From assembly GCA_913061425.1 (NCBI GenBank), contig CAJXUO010000010.1:1-12666 (forward strand): a stretch of 12,666 bases of DNA. Reading direction: 5' to 3'. Shown in pieces: positions 1 through 10,124 of this stretch. Under the pieces are notes generated by a model. The model saw nothing but the letters and a program-made list of their open reading frames with translations. It did no database searches and was not told the DNA's origin. The DNA is from an uncultured Lutibacter sp. (GTDB taxonomy: Bacteria > Bacteroidota > Bacteroidia > Flavobacteriales > Flavobacteriaceae). Each line of letters starts with the position of its first letter. The first letter of the stretch is position 1. The translations under genes were made by a program, and so were the position numbers.

Positions 1-22
1 GTCAGATGTGTATAAGAGACAG
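1..22 (+). other. Nextera (Tn5) sequencing adapter remnant, not genomic
   Basis: The first 22 bases end in the 19-base Tn5 mosaic end (AGATGTGTATAAGAGACAG) and are preceded by GTC. That is how the Read 1 (i5-side) Nextera adapter ends; the Read 2 adapter has CGG at this place. This is library sequence left on the contig. It puts a TAA stop (13-15) in the frame of the first gene, so that gene falsely appears to begin at a nearby TTG. Genomic sequence begins at 23. Confidence 0.97.
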
Positions 23-1746
23 GTTCAAATGCTGTCATAAAAGCATTGGAACAAAAAGGGATTTTTGAGTATTATTTTATTCAAACAGACAGAATAAATT
101 TCGAAGGAATTACAGACGCTTTAAAAATATTAAATCCGCATCAAGAAATAGCCTTAAAAGAAATTAAAACAGCATTTGAAACGAAAGATGTTTCTTTGTT
201 AAACGGAATTACAAGTAGTGGTAAAACAGAAGTTTACACGTATTTAATTGAAGAGGTTTTAAATAATGGAAAACAAGTTTTATTTCTATTGCCAGAGATT
301 GCTTTAACGACTCAATTAATCACGAGGTTACAAAAATATTTTGGTAGTAAAATCGCCGTTTTTCATTCTAAATATTCAATAAATGAACGTGTAGAAGTTT
401 GGAATAACGTATTGCATAGTAAGTCTAAAGCACAAATAATTTTGGGCGCTCGTTCTTCGCTTTTTTTGCCATTCTCAAACTTAGGCTTGATTATAGTTGA
501 CGAAGAACATGAAACGTCTTACAAACAATTTGATCCTGCGCCAAGATATCATGCGCGAGATGCAGCGATTGTATTGGCAAAGATGCATAAAGCGAAGGTT
601 TTATTAGGTTCTGCAACACCTGCAATAGAAAGTTTTCATAATGCAAAAGAAGGAAAGTATGGGTTTATTCATTTAGATAGACGGCATGGCGATGTTTTAC
701 TTCCAGAAGTACAATTGATAGATATTAAGGAGAAGCATCGTAAGAAGAGGATGAATGGCCATTTTTCTGATACTTTAATTGAATTGATACACACTGCTTT
801 AGAAGAAAAAGAACAAGTTATTTTATTTCAAAACAGAAGAGGTTTTTCTCCAGTTGTAGAATGTGAAACCTGTGGCGTTGCTCCGCAATGTTCTAGTTGT
901 GATGTAAGTCTAACCTATCATAAATATAAAAATGAATTGCGTTGCCATTATTGTGGCTACCATCAAGCAATGCTATATAGTTGCGGTGCTTGTGGAAGTG
1001 AGAAACTAAACACAAAAGGTTTTGGTACTGAGCAGATTGAGTTAGAATTAGCTGATTTGTTTCCAAATGCTAAAACTGGACGAATGGATTTGGATACAAC
1101 TCGTGGAAAATATGGATATCAAAAAATAATAGGGCAGTTTGAAGCGCAAGAAATAGATATTTTAGTGGGTACTCAAATGCTCTCAAAAGGTTTAGATTTT
1201 AGCAATGTATCACTTGTTGGTATTTTAAATGCCGATAATATGCTGAATTTCCCTGATTTTAGAGCACACGAACGCAGTTTTCAATTGATGGTGCAAGTTG
1301 CAGGAAGAGCGGGAAGAGCAAAGAAGAGAGGTAAAGTAGCCATACAAAGTTTTAATCCATATCATCAAATATTGCAACAAGTTTCTACAAACGATTATAA
1401 CCAAATGTTTAAAGAACAATTGGATGATCGTTGGCAATTTCAATATCCGCCATTTTATAGAATGGTAAAAATAACCTTGAAGCATAGAGATTTTAATAGG
1501 GTAGAGGCTGGCGCACAATGGTTGGGTAAATCTTTGAAAAACGTATTTAGAGAACATGTTTTAGGGCCAACAACACCAAGTGTTTCTAAAGTTCGAAATC
1601 TATATATACGTGTTATTCTAATTAAGGTTCCTCCAAAACAATCTTTAAAAGCAACAAAAGAGAATATTTTGAAAGTTAAAAATATTTTCCAAGCAGTTAA
1701 AGATTTTAGGCCCATACGCTTTAGTGTTGATGTGGATAATTATTAA
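23..1746 (+). CDS. priA: Primosomal helicase PriA, N-terminus missing (contig edge)
   Basis: PriA is the superfamily 2 DNA helicase that binds stalled or repaired forks and reloads the replicative helicase. The frame is open from the first genomic base, and residues before the TTG at 46 (SNAVIKA) continue the protein, so no start codon is present; full PriA is usually about 730-820 residues and roughly the first 240 are lost, including most of the DNA-binding part. Counting from the TTG at 46: Walker A GITSSGKT at 54-61, Walker B DEEH at 152-155, GSATP at 188-192, and motifs V/VI (GTQMLSKG, then QVAGRAGR at 417-424). Between the helicase lobes are eight cysteines, 273, 276, 282, 285, 300, 303, 313 and 316, the two zinc sites typical of PriA. 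Walker A has Ser where many PriA proteins have Gly (TGSGKT). The stop is TAA, followed by a 152-base gap. Confidence 0.96.
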
Positions 1747-1866
1747 TTTTTAAACTATCATACGTGATTTCTAAAGATGAAAATGCTGATATAGATATGG
1801 AAAGAGTGAATAGAGTCAATAAATTATTAAGTGAACTATCTTTCATAAAATCCAAGTTCTTTTTTA

Positions 1867-1874
1867 TATCTTTG
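1867..1874 (+). promoter_or_regulatory. Possible Bacteroidota-type -7 element upstream of fabG
   Basis: TATCTTTG matches the TAnnTTTG -7 consensus described for Bacteroidota sigma factor promoters and ends 24 bases before the fabG ATG, a sensible distance. I see no TTG element 17-23 bases upstream, so only half of the expected promoter is present. In DNA this AT-rich the match could be chance. It is the best candidate in the 152-base gap between priA and fabG, where I see no terminator hairpin. Confidence 0.3.
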
Positions 1875-1898
1875 AGTCATACAAATCAATTTTAAAAG

Positions 1899-2645
1899 AT
1901 GAAATTATTAGAAAATAAAACAACACTTATTACAGGTGCAACACGTGGAATAGGTAGAGGAATTGCAATTGAGTATGCCAAGCAAGGTTCTAATATTGCT
2001 TTTACATATAGTTCTTCAGTAGATGCTGCAAATGCATTGGAGAAAGAATTGAGCGATCTAGGAGTGAAGGCTAAAGGATACCAATCAAATGCTGCAAATT
2101 TTGACGCAGCCCAAGAATTGGCGGTTGACGTATTAAAAGAATTTGGAAGTATTGACGTATTAATTAACAATGCTGGAATTACCAAAGACAACTTGTTAAT
2201 GCGTATTTCTGAAGATGATTTTGACAAAGTGATTGAAGTGAATTTAAAATCGGTATTTAATTTAACGAAAGCTGTTATTCGTTCAATGATGAAACAGCGT
2301 TCAGGTTCTATTATAAACATGAGTTCTGTTGTTGGATTGAAAGGGAATGCAGGACAAGCAAATTATGCTGCATCTAAAGCAGGAATTGTAGGGTTTTCTA
2401 AGTCTGTAGCATTGGAATTAGGCTCTAGAAATATCCGCTCAAATGTAATTGCTCCTGGATTTATTGAAACAGAAATGACTGCAAAATTGGATGAAGAAAC
2501 TGTAAAAGGGTGGAGAAATGCTATTCCATTAAAACGTGGAGGAAGCCCTCAAGATATTGCAAATGCGTGTGTATTTCTAGGATCAGATATGAGTTCTTAT
2601 ATTACAGGTCAGACTTTAAGTGTAGACGGTGGAATGTTGACATAA
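1899..2645 (+). CDS. fabG: 3-oxoacyl-[ACP] reductase FabG
   Basis: This short-chain dehydrogenase/reductase is predicted to reduce 3-oxoacyl-ACP to 3-hydroxyacyl-ACP with NADPH, the first reductive step of the type II fatty acid elongation cycle in the cytoplasm. The 248 residues match the usual FabG length. Visible motifs are the cofactor-binding TGATRGIG (12-19), NNAG (90-93), Asn115 in VNLKS, and the catalytic Ser143, Tyr156 and Lys160 (in SSVVG and YAASK). The conserved ending QTLSVDGGM is present. The ATG at 1899 gives the canonical start just before the Rossmann strand; no Shine-Dalgarno is visible, as is normal for Bacteroidota. The next gene starts 4 bases after the stop, so it is probably co-transcribed. 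Many SDR enzymes look alike; FabG is favoured by the NAGITKDNLLMR and VVGLKGNAGQANYAASKAG signatures. Confidence 0.93.
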   Translation: MKLLENKTTLITGATRGIGRGIAIEYAKQGSNIAFTYSSSVDAANALEKELSDLGVKAKGYQSNAANFDAAQELAVDVLKEFGSIDVLINNAGITKDNLLMRISEDDFDKVIEVNLKSVFNLTKAVIRSMMKQRSGSIINMSSVVGLKGNAGQANYAASKAGIVGFSKSVALELGSRNIRSNVIAPGFIETEMTAKLDEETVKGWRNAIPLKRGGSPQDIANACVFLGSDMSSYITGQTLSVDGGMLT

Positions 2646-2649
2646 ATAG

Positions 2650-4674
2650 ATGCAAACAGACAATTTTCTATATATTATTGGAACAGCAATTGCTGCATTA
2701 TTAATTGCTGCGTTTCATTATTTATATACATCTAAAAATAATAAAAAAGTCAATACCTTATTGACTTTTTTACGTTTTATAAGTTTATTTTCTTTGTTTT
2801 TGCTGTTATTGAATTTAAAGTTTGAGCAAAAGGCTATTAAAATAGTAAAGCCACATCTTATTGTTGCTGTTGATAATTCTAAATCAATACAGCACTTAGA
2901 TGGAGGTAGTATCGTTAATGTATGCCTTGAGACTCTTAGAAATAATAGCGCGTTAAATGACAAGTTTTCTATAGATTATTATTCTTTTGGCGATGCTGTC
3001 ACAATTTTAGATTCTATAGATTTTAATCAGAGTCAAACTAATATTACCAAGCCTTTTAAGCAGTTTGAAGAATTGTATAAAAATGAAATTGCCCCTGTAA
3101 TTTTAATTTCTGACGGCAATCAAACGTTTGGTTCAGATTATGAATTTTACAACTACAAGCAACCTATTTTTCCAATAGTTATAGGTGATACAATTCAATT
3201 TGATGATTTGAAAATTTCACAACAAAATGTGAATAGATATACATATTTGAAAAATAAATTTCCTGTAGAAGTTTTCTTAAACTACGATGGAGAAAAAAGG
3301 ATCACTCCAACCTTTTCAGTTTTTAAAGGAAATCAAAAGATATATTCAAAAAAACTTAATTTTTATTCAAAGAATAATTCTCAAAACATATCTTTTTATC
3401 TAACGGCTAATTCAGTTGGAACTCATTACTATACTTCAAAAATTAGTTATTTAGATAGCGAAAAGAATACTATAAACAATGTCAAGAACTTTATAGTAGA
3501 TGTTGTAGATGAGCAAACAAAAGTGTTAATTGTCACTTCTTTTTTACATCCAGATGTTGGCATGTTAAAAGAATCTATTGAGTCAAATAAACAAAGAAAG
3601 GTTACTATAAAAACGAATCTAGAGGAGTTTGAAGTTCAAGAGTATCAGTTAGTTGTATTGTACCAACCAACAAGTGAGTTTCAAAATGTTTTTTCTGAAT
3701 TGAAGGAAAATAATAAAAATCATTTTATTATTACAGGTTCTAAAACTGATTGGAAATTTTTAAATACAATACAAAACAATTTTTCTAAAAATTGGATTGA
3801 AAATACACAGAACTATGCACCAATTTTTAATTCCAACTTTTCAACTTTTGTAGCCGATGATTTAGGTTTTGATAATTTTTCTCCTTTAGTAGACAAGTTT
3901 GGAACTATTGAATTTAATATTCCAATTGAAAGTTTATTGTTTCAGAAAATGGATAGTTATGCAACTGAAAAGCCATTATTGGCTACCTATGAGATAGAAG
4001 AGAGGAGAATAGCAATTCTATTTGGTGAGAATAGTTGGCGTTGGCGTATGACTTCTAAATTAGAAAACGATTCTTTTGAAAGTTTTGATAATTTGATAAA
4101 TAAAATTATTCAATACCTTTCTTCAAATATTAAATCAAACCGTTTATCAATAGATTATAAACCTATTTATTATGCTGGAAATAAGATAACGGTTAATGCA
4201 AAATATCTAAATAAGAATTATCAGTTTGATTCAACTGCAAAATTATGGATATCAGTAAAAAATAGATTGACTAATAAACACCAGAAGTCTCCATTATCAA
4301 AGATTAACAATAATTACCTTGCTACTTTGGATGGTTTGTCATCTGGTGATTATGATTTCACTATTTCAGTTGACAACGAAACTGAAAAAGTCAATGGTCG
4401 CTTCAAGATTTTAGAATTTGCTGTTGAGCAGCAATTTGTGAACGCAAATCATAGAAAATTAAATGCGATAAGTAAAAGGTCTTTAGGTAAAACGTATTTT
4501 AGTACTACAATTCCAGTATTGATAAATGATCTTATAAATGATGACAGATTTAAACCTATTCAAAGGACTGAAAATAAACAAAATTCATTGATTGATTGGG
4601 AATGGTTATTAGGACTAATTATAGTATCTTTGAGCATAGAATGGGTTATTAGAAAATATAACGGATTAATTTAA
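2650..4674 (+). CDS. Membrane protein with VWA domain and GATase-like middle region
   Basis: This 674-residue protein has no precise known function. Two hydrophobic helices at the N-terminus (about 6-26 and 36-56) are followed by a von Willebrand factor A domain with a metal-binding MIDAS sequence DNSKS (75-79) and SDG (154-156). Then come Ig-like beta-rich segments and, from about 290 to 370, a Rossmann-like stretch (KVLIVTSFLHPDVG, YQLVVLYQP, HFIITG) resembling the class I glutamine amidotransferase fold. No catalytic Cys is apparent in that stretch, so it is probably non-enzymatic. GENSWRWRM (459-467) and the terminal helix (about 652-667, ending RKYNGLI) are typical of large VWA membrane proteins in Bacteroidota. 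The bulk should face the periplasm, anchored at both ends. It lies 4 bases after fabG and 14 before an SPFH gene. VWA proteins often help assemble or sense envelope complexes, but a role here is only inference. Confidence 0.75.
   Translation: MQTDNFLYIIGTAIAALLIAAFHYLYTSKNNKKVNTLLTFLRFISLFSLFLLLLNLKFEQKAIKIVKPHLIVAVDNSKSIQHLDGGSIVNVCLETLRNNSALNDKFSIDYYSFGDAVTILDSIDFNQSQTNITKPFKQFEELYKNEIAPVILISDGNQTFGSDYEFYNYKQPIFPIVIGDTIQFDDLKISQQNVNRYTYLKNKFPVEVFLNYDGEKRITPTFSVFKGNQKIYSKKLNFYSKNNSQNISFYLTANSVGTHYYTSKISYLDSEKNTINNVKNFIVDVVDEQTKVLIVTSFLHPDVGMLKESIESNKQRKVTIKTNLEEFEVQEYQLVVLYQPTSEFQNVFSELKENNKNHFIITGSKTDWKFLNTIQNNFSKNWIENTQNYAPIFNSNFSTFVADDLGFDNFSPLVDKFGTIEFNIPIESLLFQKMDSYATEKPLLATYEIEERRIAILFGENSWRWRMTSKLENDSFESFDNLINKIIQYLSSNIKSNRLSIDYKPIYYAGNKITVNAKYLNKNYQFDSTAKLWISVKNRLTNKHQKSPLSKINNNYLATLDGLSSGDYDFTISVDNETEKVNGRFKILEFAVEQQFVNANHRKLNAISKRSLGKTYFSTTIPVLINDLINDDRFKPIQRTENKQNSLIDWEWLLGLIIVSLSIEWVIRKYNGLI
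2743..2771 (+). repeat. Perfect 13-bp inverted repeat with T-run inside a coding region
   Basis: Bases 2743-2755 and 2759-2771 are exact reverse complements separated by a 3-base loop (CCT). The right arm ends in six T residues, so the RNA would look like an intrinsic terminator. It lies about 95 bases into the VWA gene, over codons 32-41, between the two N-terminal membrane helices. The stem is AT-rich, with only three G-C pairs, so it would be weak. It could attenuate transcription past fabG or slow translation, or be a by-product of Lys- and Phe-rich codons. Confidence 0.55.
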
Positions 4675-4688
4675 AATAGATAAATATT

Positions 4689-5516
4689 ATGGCACAACCA
4701 CAATTACAGTTACCCAAAGGATTATTTGGGCTTATTATTATAGGAATTATTGCATTGGTTTTTTTATCAAAATCTACAGTTACAATAGACTCTGGAGAGG
4801 CTGGAGTTCTCTTTAAGACATTTGGTAATGGTGTAGTTACTGATGAACCTCCAATGGGAGAAGGGTTTCATATTGTTGCACCTTGGAACAAAGTATTTGT
4901 TTATGAAGTGCGTCAGCAAGAACTTTTCGAAAAAATGAAAGTATTATCTTCAAACGGATTGGAAATTCAAATCGATGCTTCGGCATGGTATCAACCTGTT
5001 TATAATGAATTAGGTAATTTACACCAATCTCTTGGACAAGGTTATTTACAGCGCGTTATTCAGCCTGCAATTCGTAGTGCTGCTAGGAGTGTTATTGGGC
5101 GTTATACGCCAGATGATTTGTATTCAACGAAACGTGACGCCATTCAGGTTGAAATTTATGAAGAAACTAAGAAAATACTTGACAAACAATATGTTCAATT
5201 AAATGAGGTCTTAGTAAGAGATGTAACTTTACCTCCTACAATTAAAGAAGCTATTGAGCGTAAATTAAAGCAAGAGCAAGAATCATTAGAATATGAATTT
5301 AGACTTGAAAGTGCTAGAAAAGAAGCTGAGAAAGTAATTATTGAAGCAAAAGGTAAAGCGGAATCAAATAGAATCTTAAGTGCTTCTTTAACGGATAAAA
5401 TTTTACAGGATAAAGGGATAGATGCAACTTTAAAATTAGCAGGATCTCCAAATACTAAAGTAATAGTTGTTGGAGGAGGAGAATCTGGACTACCTTTAAT
5501 TTTAGGGGATAACTAA
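4689..5516 (+). CDS. Prohibitin-family (SPFH/band 7) membrane protein
   Basis: SPFH proteins form large ring or cage oligomers on the membrane that organise lipid microdomains and restrain membrane proteases such as FtsH. This 275-residue protein has one N-terminal membrane helix (about 11-27), a band 7 domain (about 32-195, with GEAGVLFKTFG and the prohibitin-like RDVTLPPTIKEAIERKLKQEQ), then a charged helical, probably coiled-coil stretch to about 230. It ends in a Gly-rich tail (VVGGGESGLPLILGDN). Its size and order match bacterial prohibitin homologues rather than the longer flotillins. The ATG at 4689 lies 14 bases after the VWA gene, and a strong terminator follows the stop, making this the last gene of the fabG-VWA-SPFH unit. 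Topology is probably helix in, domain in the periplasm, by analogy with HflK/HflC. Family assignment is firm; the partner proteins are unknown. Confidence 0.9.
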   Translation: MAQPQLQLPKGLFGLIIIGIIALVFLSKSTVTIDSGEAGVLFKTFGNGVVTDEPPMGEGFHIVAPWNKVFVYEVRQQELFEKMKVLSSNGLEIQIDASAWYQPVYNELGNLHQSLGQGYLQRVIQPAIRSAARSVIGRYTPDDLYSTKRDAIQVEIYEETKKILDKQYVQLNEVLVRDVTLPPTIKEAIERKLKQEQESLEYEFRLESARKEAEKVIIEAKGKAESNRILSASLTDKILQDKGIDATLKLAGSPNTKVIVVGGGESGLPLILGDN

Positions 5517-5540
5517 AAAAATAAAAACTTTATAAAAACT

Positions 5541-5570
5541 AAAAACTCCGCATTTGCGGAGTTTTTTTAT
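5541..5570 (+). terminator. Intrinsic terminator between convergent genes, probably bidirectional
   Basis: The arm AAAAACTCCGC (5541-5551) pairs perfectly with GCGGAGTTTTT (5556-5566) around a four-base loop, and the T-run continues to 5568. It begins 25 bases after the SPFH stop. Because the left arm starts with an A-run, the minus-strand transcript from lacZ would also see a hairpin followed by U residues, so it can serve both operons. Confidence 0.92.
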
Positions 5571-5615
5571 TCTTTATTTTTTGCACTTACTTTTCAGTCG
5601 CTTTTTAACTACCTT

Positions 5616-5636
5616 ATTACAGCTTTAATCTGTAAT
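5616..5636. repeat. Small inverted repeat in the convergent intergenic region
   Basis: ATTACAG (5616-5622) and CTGTAAT (5630-5636) are exact reverse complements with a 7-base spacer. It falls in the 3' trailer of lacZ (minus strand), between the larger stem-loop at 5642-5688 and the terminator. There is no T-run on either side, so it is unlikely to terminate alone; it may be an RNA-stability hairpin or chance. Confidence 0.4.
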
Positions 5637-5641
5637 TGAAA

Positions 5642-5688
5642 GGAATAACTAAGGATGAATCTTTGTTTCATTTAAAATTAGTTATTTC
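5642..5688 (-). terminator. Stem-loop directly after the lacZ stop
   Basis: AATAACTAA (5644-5652) pairs with TTAGTTATT (5678-5686), and an inner ATGAA (5655-5659) pairs with TTCAT (5667-5671), giving a two-part hairpin that starts only a few bases past the lacZ stop codon on the minus strand. The sequence after it on that strand (CCTTTC) is not a good U-run. It is therefore better seen as a 3'-end processing or stabilising hairpin, with real termination at 5541-5566. Confidence 0.45.
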
Positions 5689-5692
5689 AGAT

Positions 5693-9076
<3,384 letters not shown>

Positions 9077-10102
9077 TTATTCTTTTATTAATAATCTTAG
9101 TGTTTCTGCAGCTTTTTCTACTGTAATATCTCTTTGTGGCATTCCAAACATTTCGTAACCTACCATAAATTTTTTAACAGTTGCACTACGCAATAATGGT
9201 GGATAAAAACTCATATGCCAATGCCAATGATCATTATTTTGGTTGTTGGTTGGTGCTTGATGAATTCCGCTAGAGTACGGAAAAGAACAATTAAACAATT
9301 GATCGTATACTTTTGTGATAACTGAAATAGCGTCTGCAAAAAGAGCAGCAGAATTGCTATTTAATGTGCTCATGTCTTTTTCTGCATTTCTTGGAATAAT
9401 CATCGTTTCATAAGGCCAAAAAGCCCAGAATGGTGTTAACACTACAAATTCATCATTTGTATAAAGGATGCGTTCATCTTTGATTAACTCTTCTTCTAAA
9501 TATGTTTTTAAAAGTGACTTCTGATGAGTTGTATAATATTTATTTTGTTGGTTGTCTTTTTTAAAAACTTCATTAGGCAATGTAGATTGACTCCAGATTT
9601 GTCCGTGAGGATGCGGATTACTACAGCCCATTACTGCTCCTTTGTTTTCGAAAATTTGAACGTAATTTACTTTTTCATACGCTGCTAATTCTTTGAATTC
9701 ATTTTTCCAAGTTTCAACTACTTTCGTGATGTTTTCAACAGACATTTTTGCAATACTCTTTGAATGATCTGGACTAAAGCAAATCACCTTACAAATTCCT
9801 TGTTCGCTTTCTGCTTTCAGCAATCCATCGTTTAATGTAAACGGATTGTTGGTGTTTGGAATGGCGGCAAAATCATTTTCGAATACAAAGACATCCTTGT
9901 AATCTGGGTTTTTATCGCCATTAGTTCTTGTATTATTGGCACATAAATAGCAGTCTTCATCATAAGAAGGTCTCTGTTCTTTACTAGACTCTTCCTCTTG
10001 CCCTTGCCAAGGTCTTTTTGATCTATGTGGTGAAACTAAAACCCATTCGCCAGTTAAAATATTGTACCGTTTATGGGTATGTGTTTGTAAGTTATCGAGC
10101 AT
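9077..10102 (-). CDS. galT: Galactose-1-phosphate uridylyltransferase GalT
   Basis: GalT swaps UMP between UDP-glucose and galactose-1-phosphate, giving UDP-galactose and glucose-1-phosphate, the middle step of the cytoplasmic Leloir pathway. The 341 residues match the class I (HIT-superfamily) length. His166 in HPHGQ (164-168) is the uridylylated nucleophile and falls at exactly the E. coli number. The zinc site is Cys51, Cys54, His113 and His164, and HWHWH (292-296) fits the C-terminal metal and substrate region. Other typical segments are RYNILTGEWVLVSPHR near the start, FENKGAVMGCSNPHPHGQIW, and TPFWAFWPYETMIIP. The ATG start follows the symporter stop by 22 bases, and lacZ begins 12 bases downstream. 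No Shine-Dalgarno is visible. galK and galE, which supply and recycle its substrates, are not in this window. Confidence 0.97.
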   Translation of the reverse strand: MLDNLQTHTHKRYNILTGEWVLVSPHRSKRPWQGQEEESSKEQRPSYDEDCYLCANNTRTNGDKNPDYKDVFVFENDFAAIPNTNNPFTLNDGLLKAESEQGICKVICFSPDHSKSIAKMSVENITKVVETWKNEFKELAAYEKVNYVQIFENKGAVMGCSNPHPHGQIWSQSTLPNEVFKKDNQQNKYYTTHQKSLLKTYLEEELIKDERILYTNDEFVVLTPFWAFWPYETMIIPRNAEKDMSTLNSNSAALFADAISVITKVYDQLFNCSFPYSSGIHQAPTNNQNNDHWHWHMSFYPPLLRSATVKKFMVGYEMFGMPQRDITVEKAAETLRLLIKE

Positions 10103-10124
10103 TTCGGTGTATCAACTTTATGAG

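Noticed and set aside
46-48. TTG as the start codon of the first gene
   Set aside because: The reading frame is open and PriA-like back to base 23; the only upstream stop lies in the adapter.
205-228. Altered Walker A in PriA (Ser in place of Gly) as a sign of an inactive helicase
   Set aside because: The essential GKT is intact, as are DEEH and the GRAGR motif; I believe this Ser is common in Bacteroidota PriA.
1892-2320. 142-codon open frame antisense to fabG
   Set aside because: It mirrors the fabG coding sequence, where motifs and catalytic residues support the plus strand; the antisense product looks like a codon-bias by-product.
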